From DATFPQ01 sp035264765 (GTDB lineage: Bacteria > Actinomycetota > Actinomycetes > Actinomycetales > Angustibacteraceae): 12,423 bases of DNA. The stretch is taken from contig DATFPQ010000236.1 of assembly GCA_035264765.1 (NCBI GenBank), positions 1-12,423 of the forward strand. The letters are read 5' to 3'. The notes beneath the pieces were generated by a model. It had not been told where the DNA came from. It did not search any database and was given only the letters and a program-made list of their open reading frames with translations. Position numbers and translations under genes: made by a program. Shown one piece after another: positions 5,978 through 12,051 of this stretch (positions within the stretch are counted from its first letter, which is position 1; every line of letters starts with the position of its first letter).

Positions 5978-6733
5978 TCAGGTGAGCTGCTGGCCGCCGT
6001 CCACGTCGAACGTGGCGCCGGTCAGCGCGCCGTTCGTCATGACATGCACGGCGAGCGCGGCGACGTCCTCCGGTACGACGACCCGTCCGATGGGGAGCGT
6101 GGCGCGCAGCTCGTTGCGCCGCTCCTCGAGGGCGTCCCCGAGCAGCGACGCGGAGAGGGGCGTGTCCACGAAGCCGGCGGCGAGAAGGTTGACGCGCACC
6201 GGCGCGAGCTCGAGCGCGAGGTTGGCCGTCAGTGCGGGCAGCCCGGCGGTCAACAGCGCCGTGAGGCTGATGCCGATGGCTGGTCGGCGGCCCCCGGTCC
6301 CGCCCATCAGCAGCAGGGTGCCGCCCGGTCGCACCGTCGTCCGCACCTGCTGGGCGACTTGGAGGATCAGCCCGACGTGTTCGGCGACGTAGCCGCGCGC
6401 CTTCGGGACATCCATCTCGGCGAGCGGCGCGTAGTACGGGCCGCCGGCGGTGACCATCACGTGGTCGACGGGCGCCGGCAAGGACCGGAAGAAGGCGTCG
6501 AGACGGTCGGGATCGTGAGCGTCGAACACGTCGTGGCTACGCGCCCCGACATCGGCAGCGGCGCGTCGCAGCCGCTCCGGGTTCCGGCCGGTGAGAACGA
6601 CCTCGGCGCCTTCGGCGCGAGCCCGTCGAGCCGTCTCGAGCCCGATGCCGGAGCTGCCGCCGAGAACCACGACGGTCTGCCCGAGCAGGGCCGGCTCTCG
6701 CGTGCGGGTCGCGCTGTCGACTGCGGTGGTCAT
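5978..6733 (-). CDS. Atypical SDR-family oxidoreductase lacking the YxxxK motif
   Basis: The 251-aa product is a classical-length SDR. It has the cofactor motif LGGSSGIG (24-31), Arg50 after the second strand suggesting NADP(H), TAGG (95-98), LALELAPVRVN (172-182) and the terminal TGATFDVDGGQQL. Aligning the ALT-LALELAP helix with ordinary SDRs puts Thr158 and Thr162 where the catalytic Tyr and Lys should be, and GGTGG (144-148) near the usual Ser. The catalytic triad therefore appears absent, although the cofactor site is intact. Similar Tyr-less SDRs are common in actinobacteria, so this is probably a subfamily and not decay. ATG 6733 has GGGAG seven bases upstream. It is the first gene of the SDR, double-isomerase, EthD set and has its own 135-base upstream region. 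Confidence 0.82.
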   Translation of the reverse strand: MTTAVDSATRTREPALLGQTVVVLGGSSGIGLETARRARAEGAEVVLTGRNPERLRRAAADVGARSHDVFDAHDPDRLDAFFRSLPAPVDHVMVTAGGPYYAPLAEMDVPKARGYVAEHVGLILQVAQQVRTTVRPGGTLLLMGGTGGRRPAIGISLTALLTAGLPALTANLALELAPVRVNLLAAGFVDTPLSASLLGDALEERRNELRATLPIGRVVVPEDVAALAVHVMTNGALTGATFDVDGGQQLT

Positions 6734-6806
6734 GACGGCTCCCGAGGTTCTCGTGCCGAACCGATCGCCGGCGCGACCACGCTTGCGCGCCCCGGCCTGG
6801 TTCGAC

Positions 6807-6823
6807 CCAGGGAAAGTCCCTGG
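6807..6823. promoter_or_regulatory. Palindrome upstream of the SDR operon
   Basis: CCAGGGA (6807-6813) and TCCCTGG (6817-6823) form a perfect seven-base inverted repeat with a three-base centre. On the minus strand the same stretch carries three copies of ACCAGGC (within about 6792-6838). It is 74 bases upstream of the SDR start, a suitable position for a regulator site. It could also be a small terminator for the gene that ends at 6869. No clear -35/-10 pair was found. Confidence 0.4.
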
Positions 6824-6868
6824 CCTGGTGCCTGGTCCCCGCGAACCACCAGCTGTCGAGTCGAGGCG

Positions 6869-7084
6869 CTACTCCGCCGGCCGAAGGCTCATCGGGCCGT
6901 AGACCACCGCCCCGCCCTGCAGCAGGTGCACGGCGTCGACCCCGTTGGAGAGCAGCGCCCGCCACTCCTCCCCGAGCCAGCTCTCGGCGTCCGACTGGGT
7001 CGGGAAGCCGCCGGTGAATGCGCCGTCCGGGACGATCTCTCGCCCCTCCGCGTCCTCGTAGCGCCAGGTCCAGGTCTCGCTCAT
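6869..7084 (-). CDS. Small conserved hypothetical protein, 71 aa
   Basis: The product starts MSETWTWRYEDAEGREI, continues GGFPTQSDAESWLGEEWRALL and ends GGAVVYGPMSLRPAE. The composition is acidic and aromatic, with no Cys, no membrane segment and no recognisable catalytic motif. It resembles short actinobacterial proteins of unknown function that share an FPTQxDAESWLGExWR core, and that core makes a real gene likely. It starts ten bases after the DUF1697 stop, with no room for a promoter, so it is probably translated from the same message. AGGG lies nine bases before the ATG. Function is unknown. Confidence 0.72.
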   Translation of the reverse strand: MSETWTWRYEDAEGREIVPDGAFTGGFPTQSDAESWLGEEWRALLSNGVDAVHLLQGGAVVYGPMSLRPAE

Positions 7085-7094
7085 GCGGCCGACC

Positions 7095-7637
7095 CTACGC
7101 GTCGTCCGTCAGCTCCTGAGCCATCGAGAGGACCTTGGCGACGGTACGGCGGTTCCGCACCGTGGCACCGACGCCGAGCAGCCGCTCCAGGCCAGGCGAC
7201 CGGATCCAGTCGGACGCCATGCCGCCGGGCAGCAGCAGATGGGCGTCCCTTCCCACGACGTCCAGCCGGGCGGGCGGCACCATCGCCGCGGTCGCTGCGG
7301 CGACGGCGTCCGGTGACGGCTGCTGGGTGAGGAACGCCATGTGCCGATGGTCGACGTCGTCGTCCGGCGCCTGCGCCATCGACTTCTCCAGCTCGGCCGC
7401 CGACCGGACGACCACCGAGATCCGGAACCCGTGCTCGCGCTCGACGACGTCCGCGATGAGGTCCTCGACCTCGGACGACGAGCCGTGCGACGAGCGGAAG
7501 ACGAGGTTCCCGCTGGCGATGTAGGTGCGGACGTCGGCCAGTCCGGCGTCGGCGCACAGGTCACGGAGCCTGGCCATCGGGACCTTGCGGTTGCCACCCA
7601 CGTTGATGCCGCGCAGCAGCGCGACCCAGATCGTCAT
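7095..7637 (-). CDS. DUF1697 family protein
   Basis: The 180-aa product opens MTIWVALLRGINVGGNRKVPMARLRDL and continues YIASGNLVFRSS, the diagnostic N-terminal motifs of DUF1697, a widespread bacterial family with ferredoxin-like subdomains and no established reaction. The C-terminal half includes FLTQQPS (103-109) and ATVRNRRTVAKVLSMA (about 158-173), also typical, and the length is normal. Its ATG overlaps the stop of the upstream siroheme/cobalamin fusion gene in ATGA, so it is translationally coupled to a tetrapyrrole enzyme. A role in tetrapyrrole metabolism is not implied by the family. The linkage may only be an expression convenience. Confidence 0.88.
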   Translation of the reverse strand: MTIWVALLRGINVGGNRKVPMARLRDLCADAGLADVRTYIASGNLVFRSSHGSSSEVEDLIADVVEREHGFRISVVVRSAAELEKSMAQAPDDDVDHRHMAFLTQQPSPDAVAAATAAMVPPARLDVVGRDAHLLLPGGMASDWIRSPGLERLLGVGATVRNRRTVAKVLSMAQELTDDA

Positions 7638-8887
7638 GCCGGCGATGGTGCCAGGCCCGCCACGGCGCCGACCACCACGACGGCGGGCGCGCGCACCCTG
7701 GCCGCCAGCACCGCCGCCTCGTCGAGGCGACCGCGCTCGACCCGCTGGCTGGCCAGCCCGCCGTCCTGCACGCAGGCGACCGGCGTCGCCGGGTCCATGC
7801 CCTGCGCCAGCAGCTCGGCGGCGATGTCCGGCAACGTCTGCACCGCCATCATCAGCACCAGCGTCGTGCCGCCGCGCGCCAGCGCACCCCAGTCGAGCGT
7901 GCTGCGCGGGTCACCCGGCGGCACGTGACCCGACACCACCGTGAACCCCTGCGACAGCCCCCGGTGGGTCACCGGCACGCCGGCCAGCGCGGGCACCGCC
8001 ACGGCGCTCGTCACGCCGGGAACCACCTCGACCGGGACCCCGGCGGCGACGCACGCCTGCGCCTCCTCCATGCCGCGGCCGAACACGTACGGGTCGCCGC
8101 CCTTGAACCGCACCACGGTGCGGCCGGCCAGGGCGTGCTCGACCAGGATCTCGTTGATCCGCTCCTGCGGCACGAAGGGCCCGCGCGGCACCTTGGAGAC
8201 GTCAATGACCACGACGTCGTCCGGCAGGTCGTCGAGCAGCTGCAGCGGCGCCAGCCGGTCGACGACCACGACGTCGGCACGGGTGAGCGCCTCCCACCCG
8301 CGCCGGGTCAGCAGCCCGGGGTCGCCGGGGCCGCCGCCGACGAGCACCACGCGGCCGCCGCCGGGCGTCGGGTCGCGCCGCTCGCGCGCCGGCACCCGGC
8401 CGGTGCGCAGCTCGTGCTCGACCGCGGCCGCGGCGACGTCCCGGAGGGCCGCGGCGCGGACCGGGTCTCCCCCGGCGTGGACGGCCACCGCGGTGGCGTC
8501 GCCGACGGTTGCGGTGGCCGGCATCCAGGCGGACGCCGAGGAGGCGTCGTCCACCCGAAGGCAGAAGGTGTGAGCGGCGTCGGCCTCCGCCAGCACGGCC
8601 TCGTTGACCTCGGGGACGTCGGTGCAGGCCATCGCCAGCCAGGCGCCGTCGAGGTCACCCGGGCGGTAGCCGCGGCGGCTCCAGCGCAGCAGGCCGCGCT
8701 CGGCCAGGTCGGCGAGCACGGGCACCGCCTCGGGCGCCACCAGGTGGACGTGCGCCCCGGCGTCCAGCACCGCCGTGACCCGGCGCATCGCGACCGGTCC
8801 GGCCCCGATCACGACCACCGGCCGACCGGCGAGCCGCAGTCCGAGCGGCAGCACCGGGGCGCCCTCGCTCCCCACCCGCGGGCTCAC
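7634..8887 (-). CDS. cobA: Bifunctional precorrin-2 dehydrogenase / uroporphyrinogen-III C-methyltransferase
   Basis: The 417-aa product fuses two activities. Residues 14-160 resemble the NAD-dependent precorrin-2 dehydrogenase / sirohydrochlorin ferrochelatase part of CysG/Met8, with GAGPVAMRR (28-36), ACTDVPEVNEAV (87-98, including the expected catalytic Asp90) and a WMPATATVGD segment (121-130). Residues 178-412 are the SAM-dependent methyltransferase: VGGGPGDPGLLT (183-194), SKVPRG (231-236), RFKGGDPYVFGRGMEE (260-275) and PGVTSAVAVPALAGVPVTHRG (290-310). It should make precorrin-2 from uroporphyrinogen III and oxidise it towards sirohydrochlorin, at the branch between siroheme and cobalamin. 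GTG 8887 overlaps the stop of the 44-codon ORF (GTGA), with GAAGGG six bases upstream. cysG would be an equally valid name for the fusion. Confidence 0.9.
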   Translation of the reverse strand: MSPRVGSEGAPVLPLGLRLAGRPVVVIGAGPVAMRRVTAVLDAGAHVHLVAPEAVPVLADLAERGLLRWSRRGYRPGDLDGAWLAMACTDVPEVNEAVLAEADAAHTFCLRVDDASSASAWMPATATVGDATAVAVHAGGDPVRAAALRDVAAAAVEHELRTGRVPARERRDPTPGGGRVVLVGGGPGDPGLLTRRGWEALTRADVVVVDRLAPLQLLDDLPDDVVVIDVSKVPRGPFVPQERINEILVEHALAGRTVVRFKGGDPYVFGRGMEEAQACVAAGVPVEVVPGVTSAVAVPALAGVPVTHRGLSQGFTVVSGHVPPGDPRSTLDWGALARGGTTLVLMMAVQTLPDIAAELLAQGMDPATPVACVQDGGLASQRVERGRLDEAAVLAARVRAPAVVVVGAVAGLAPSPA

Positions 8888-9018
8888 GCGACGCCCTTCG
8901 TGTCAGTGGCGCCGAACGTCGGCTGCTTGGTCAGCGCGTGCCGGCGACGCCAGCCCTGGTCGACGGCCACGCGGTCGGCCGCACGACCCGCCACGACCGC
9001 CTGCTGCAGCAGCGACAC
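8884..9018 (-). CDS. Small ORF of 44 codons between cobC and cobA
   Basis: GTG 9018 follows a strong ribosome site, GAGGAGGAGG, with a three-to-four-base gap. The product begins MSLLQQAVVAGRAADRVAVD, continues QGWRRRHALTKQPTFG and ends DTKGVA. It is basic, with an N-terminal amphipathic helix pattern, no Cys and no membrane segment. Its stop overlaps the cobA GTG in GTGA, and its last codons supply the ribosome site of cobA. I do not recognise the protein. It may be a real small protein of the operon or chiefly a translational coupler delivering ribosomes to cobA. The excellent initiation site and exact stop/start overlap are the evidence; no homology is known to me. Confidence 0.6.
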   Translation of the reverse strand: MSLLQQAVVAGRAADRVAVDQGWRRRHALTKQPTFGATDTKGVA

Positions 9019-9035
9019 CGGACCTCCTCCTCGGC

Positions 9036-9050
9036 GGGCGACGCTCGCCC
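9036..9050 (-). other. Small hairpin upstream of the 44-codon ORF ribosome site
   Basis: GGGCGA and TCGCCC form a perfect six-base stem with a three-base loop, just before the GAGGAGGAGG ribosome site. It lies in the only real gap (9019-9115) inside the cobB-to-cobA gene string. It could modulate initiation or protect mRNA ends, or be a chance GC stem. Confidence 0.3.
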
Positions 9051-9115
9051 CCGCTCATGGTGCACGGCCGACTGGACGGGCCGCTGACCTGCCCAACCGC
9101 TGAGAGCCGGCGCTG

Positions 9116-10327
9116 TCACCGAGCCCCGGTCGGGGTCGAGACGGCGTCCCTCACGGCCGCCACCAAGGCGTCCGTGACCTCTCGCGGCCGGACGGCGACC
9201 CGCAGCCAGTCGGCGCCGAGCCCAGGGAATGTGTCGCCCCGGCGGACCGCAAAACCCTTGTCTCGCAATGCCACGCGTAGCCCCTGGGCTCCTTCGGCGC
9301 GCACCAGCACGAACGGTGCCGCGGCCGGCGTGACGACGTGCAGGCCGGCGCCGGTAAGCCCGCGGACGAGGTGCTCGCGCTCCCCCACCAGCCGGTCGGC
9401 CATCGCCCGCGCCTCCGCGGCGGCCTGTGGTGTGCAGCACGCCACCGTCGCCAGCAGCGCCAGCGAGGAGACCGACCAGGCGGGCTGGACCTGCGCGCAG
9501 CGCGCGAGGACGTCGGCGTCCCCGACGAGGTACCCGGCGCGCAGGCCGGCCAGTCCCCAGGTCTTGGTGAGGCTGCGCACGACGACCAGCCCCGGCAGCC
9601 GCTCGCCGGTCAGCGACTCGGGCTCCCCGGGCACCGCGTCCATGAACGCCTCGTCGACCACCAGGACCCGGCCCGCGCGCGCCAGCTGACGCAGCGTTGC
9701 TGCCGGATGCAGCACGGACGTCGGGTTGGTGGGATTGCCGACGACCACGAGGTCGGCGTCGTCCGGCACGGCTCCCGGGTGCAGCGCGAAGCCGTCGCTC
9801 GGGTCCAGCAGCACCCGCTCGACCGCGTGCCCGGCTACCGACAGCGCGACCTCCGGCTCGGTGAACTGCGGGTGGACGACGACGGCGCGCTTGACCTCGT
9901 GGCCGGGGCGCAGCGCCCGCGCCAGCAGGGTGAACGCCTCTGCGGCGCCGGACGTCAGCAGCACCTCGTCGGTGCGGCGGCCGTGCCGGGCCGCGACGGC
10001 GGCGGTCGCGGCCGTGGCGTCGGGGTAGGCCGCGAGCCCGGCGAGGCCCGCCGTCAGCTGGTCCAGCAGCCAGCCGGGCGGCGCGGGCACCTGCACGTTG
10101 ACCGCGAGGTCGACGAGTCCCTCGCCCACCTCGCGGTCGCCGTGGTGGCGCAGCGGGTCGGCGGGCTGCTGGCGGGCGTCGGGGGCCGGATCGTACGGGT
10201 CGGCGGCCAGCCGGCTCGGGTCGGCTGCCGGCCGACTCCGGTCGGCGGGCGACCGGCGCGAGTCTGCCCTCTGCCGGAATGGGTCCGCGGCCGGCCGGTC
10301 AGCCACGGGCGGGCTGCAGGTCGGCAT
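9116..10327 (-). CDS. cobC: CobC-like PLP-dependent aminotransferase-fold protein, Rv2231c type
   Basis: The 403-aa product has a fold-type I PLP core related to L-threonine-O-3-phosphate decarboxylase / histidinol-phosphate aminotransferase. Motifs are LRHHGDREVGEGLVDLAVNV (59-78, the Rv2231c-type entry), SGAAEAF (126-132), GNPTNPTS (197-204), DEAF (225-228) and SLTKTWGLAGLRAGY (252-266, Lys255 as Schiff base). It probably supplies the aminopropanol arm of cobalamin, or a related step. Residues 1-58 are a Pro/Ala/Asp/Arg-rich tail absent from typical relatives. ATG 10327 overlaps cobB by 29 bases. A GTG at 10306 overlapping the cobB stop (GTGGCTGA) is an alternative start, but the tail is translated either way. 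Confidence 0.85.
   Translation of the reverse strand: MPTCSPPVADRPAADPFRQRADSRRSPADRSRPAADPSRLAADPYDPAPDARQQPADPLRHHGDREVGEGLVDLAVNVQVPAPPGWLLDQLTAGLAGLAAYPDATAATAAVAARHGRRTDEVLLTSGAAEAFTLLARALRPGHEVKRAVVVHPQFTEPEVALSVAGHAVERVLLDPSDGFALHPGAVPDDADLVVVGNPTNPTSVLHPAATLRQLARAGRVLVVDEAFMDAVPGEPESLTGERLPGLVVVRSLTKTWGLAGLRAGYLVGDADVLARCAQVQPAWSVSSLALLATVACCTPQAAAEARAMADRLVGEREHLVRGLTGAGLHVVTPAAAPFVLVRAEGAQGLRVALRDKGFAVRRGDTFPGLGADWLRVAVRPREVTDALVAAVRDAVSTPTGAR
10140..10306 (-). repeat. Degenerate repeats encoding the CobC N-terminal tail
   Basis: On the minus strand the first 56 codons of cobC repeat a unit of roughly 7-10 codons around (R)PAADP: RPAADPF, SPADRS, RPAADPS, RLAADPY, DARQQPADPL. At DNA level this is a degenerate series of GCCGACC/CCGGC-rich blocks. 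The encoded region is probably disordered. Copies are imperfect, so this is an old or selected low-complexity tail and not a fresh tandem expansion. Confidence 0.5.
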
Positions 10328-11756
10328 CCGCCGCCCGACCCGCTGCGGCGCGGCGGTTCCGCGCGGCCACGGCCGCCCGGACCAGCCGCTCGGCCGCGTG
10401 CGGGTGGCCGGCCCAGTGGACGTGCAGGTAGGAGGCGTGGACCGTTGCCGGCGCTCCGGGGGGGCCAGCGGTGAAGCCCTCGGTGCGACCGCCGTAGCCC
10501 AGGTCGTCGAAGGCCCAGGCGGGCGTGTCCCCGTGGCCCGGTTCGACCCGCGTGCGGTGGAACTCGTGGCCGGTGACGAGCTCGCCCGGCTCCGCGACGA
10601 GTGTCCACGCGGCCGTGCGCGCCTGCCGGTAGCCCAGGGTGAGGCGGCCGGTCATCGTCGCGGCCGCGTCCAGCACCCCGGCCATCCGGTGGCCGTCCAG
10701 CTCGCGGCACAGGTAGAGCAGCCCGGCGCACTCCGCGACGACCGGCACGCCCGCGGTCACGGTGTCCCGCACCTGCCCGAGCAGCGCGATGTTGGCGGCC
10801 AGCCCCTCGGCGTACACCTCGGGGAAGCCCCCGCCCAGGTACAGGGCGTCCGTGCCGGCCGGGAGCTCGTCGTGGAGGGGATCGAGGTCGACGACCTCGG
10901 CGCCCGCCGCCGCGAGCAGCTCGTCGGTCTCGCGGTACCGGAAGCTGAACGCGCGACCTCCGGCCGAGGCGACCCGGACCGGCCGCCCGGCGTCCACTCG
11001 TTCGACCTCGCGCTCGGGGTCCCAGGCGACCGCGTCCAGGGGCGGCGCGGACCGCGCGACCCGCAGGATCGCCTCCAGGTCGACGCCCTCGGCAACCTGC
11101 TCGCCCAGCAGCCCGACGGCCGCCCGCGCGTCCGCCGCGCGCTCGACCGCCGGCACCAGGCCCAGGTGCCGGCTCGGGGTGCTGAGGGCCTCGTTGCGCC
11201 CCAGGGCCCCGAGCACCGGGATGCCGGTCGGCGCGAGGGCCGCGCGGATCTCGTCCTCGTGCCGCCGGGTCGCCACCCGGTTGAGGACGACGCCCGCGAG
11301 CCGGACGTCCGGGTCGAAGGAGGCGAAGCCGAGCACGGTAGCGGCGACGCTGCGACTGGCGCCGGACACGTCGACGACGAGGACGACCGGGGCGTCGAGA
11401 AGCCGGGCGACGTGCGCCGTGGAGGCGGTGCCATGACGACCGATCGCGCCGTCGAACAGGCCCATCACCCCCTCGACGACCGCGACGTCGGCCGGCTGCG
11501 GCGTTCGCGCACCGTGCAGGAACAGCGGCGCCACCCGGTGCTCGCCCTGCAGCACGGGATCGAGGTTGCGCGGGTGCCGGCCGTGGGCGAGGGCGTGATA
11601 GCCGGGGTCGATGTAGTCCGGGCCGACCTTGTGGCCGGAGACCTCCAGCCCCCGCGACCGCAGCGCGGCCATCAGCCCGGTGGCGATGGTGGTCTTGCCG
11701 TGTCCCGACCCTGGGGCCGCGACCACCAGCCGGGGGACGTCGGGCACGCTCGCCAC
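10299..11756 (-). CDS. cobB: Cobyrinate / hydrogenobyrinate a,c-diamide synthase
   Basis: The 485-aa product is the two-domain CobB/CbiA amidotransferase, which amidates the a and c side chains using glutamine and ATP. It has a P-loop-like APGSGHGKTT (14-23), KVGPDYIDPGYH (43-54), VVEGVMGLFDG (93-103) and, in the glutaminase domain, YLGGGFPEVYAEGLA (306-320), the nucleophile in VVAECAGLLYL (Cys343) and HASYLHVHW (440-448). The length is normal. GTG 11756 gives MASVPDVPRL, but AGGAG is very close to it, and GTG 11747 three codons on is an equally good start. It is the first gene of the minus-strand cobalamin set, reads away from cbiE/cobL, and its 3' end overlaps cobC. This is the best-conserved protein in the window. 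Confidence 0.93.
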   Translation of the reverse strand: MASVPDVPRLVVAAPGSGHGKTTIATGLMAALRSRGLEVSGHKVGPDYIDPGYHALAHGRHPRNLDPVLQGEHRVAPLFLHGARTPQPADVAVVEGVMGLFDGAIGRHGTASTAHVARLLDAPVVLVVDVSGASRSVAATVLGFASFDPDVRLAGVVLNRVATRRHEDEIRAALAPTGIPVLGALGRNEALSTPSRHLGLVPAVERAADARAAVGLLGEQVAEGVDLEAILRVARSAPPLDAVAWDPEREVERVDAGRPVRVASAGGRAFSFRYRETDELLAAAGAEVVDLDPLHDELPAGTDALYLGGGFPEVYAEGLAANIALLGQVRDTVTAGVPVVAECAGLLYLCRELDGHRMAGVLDAAATMTGRLTLGYRQARTAAWTLVAEPGELVTGHEFHRTRVEPGHGDTPAWAFDDLGYGGRTEGFTAGPPGAPATVHASYLHVHWAGHPHAAERLVRAAVAARNRRAAAGRAADADLQPARG

Positions 11757-11818
11757 CTCTCCTCGCCGGCCCTGTCGCGAGTCCCGATGCTCTCACAGGG
11801 GCTGGGCCACGCCGCGTT

Positions 11819-11833
11819 CCGGGCCGGGCCCGG
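11819..11833. repeat. Perfect 15-bp palindrome CCGGGCC-G-GGCCCGG
   Basis: Seven-base arms flank one central base, about 63 bases upstream of the cobB start. It might be an operator, but short GC palindromes are common at this base composition. Confidence 0.35.
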
Positions 11834-11841
11834 CGTCGGTG

Positions 11842-11892
11842 CGGTGGTGGGTGCGACGAATCGGCGGCGCTCACCACCGGTTCGTCGCATCC
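11842..11892. repeat. Two mutually exclusive stems in the cob intergenic region
   Basis: Stem B pairs 11849-11864 with 11877-11892 (sixteen positions, two of them G-U on the plus-strand RNA), around a 12-base loop. Its core TGCGACGAA/TTCGTCGCA is perfect. Stem A pairs CGGTGGTG (11842-11849) with CACCACCG (11872-11879), also perfectly. The 3' arm of A shares bases with the 3' arm of B, so only one can form. It lies about 86-136 bases upstream of cobB. It could be an operator or an RNA switch; no ligand-binding domain was recognised. Confidence 0.5.
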
Positions 11893-12037
11893 AACGTCGC
11901 AGTCACGCCGGGTGTGTCCCCTGCTTTCCGGCCCGCGGCCTTCGTGGCTCCAGTGGCACCTGCGCACGAACCGCCGAGGTGTCCGAGAGCACCGCTGGAC
12001 GAGACCCCGTCCGGGCTCGACCTCGTCCGCCAGGCGG

Positions 12038-12043
12038 TAGCGT
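12038..12043 (+). promoter_or_regulatory. Candidate -10 element for a leaderless cbiE/cobL message
   Basis: TAGCGT fits TANNNT and ends eight bases before GTG 12052, the spacing expected when transcription starts at the start codon. No ribosome site precedes the GTG. The -35 region (CTCGAC near 12016-12021) is a poor match. Confidence 0.4.
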
Positions 12044-12051
12044 TGGCGCAC

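Larger units (their letters stand above)
11757..12051. promoter_or_regulatory. Divergent intergenic region between cobB and cbiE/cobL
   Basis: These 295 bases hold no convincing coding frame on either strand. They must carry the promoter of cobB (minus) and that of the plus-strand methyltransferase gene. Palindromes occupy 11819-11892 and are listed separately. I looked for the conserved cobalamin riboswitch blocks on both strands and did not find an adequate match. Confidence 0.55.

Noticed and set aside
5849..7330. Open frame of 493 codons on the plus strand
   Set aside because: It is antisense to the SDR, the 71-aa protein and DUF1697, which all have recognisable motifs. The plus-strand translation has none.
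11757..12051. Cobalamin riboswitch upstream of cobB
   Set aside because: A GCCACTGG string and a GCGGTG string appear on the minus strand, but the GGGAA/GGTG-GAA-TCC core and the AGTCAG-GAGACC closing block are missing, so the consensus is not met. A covariance-model search would settle it.
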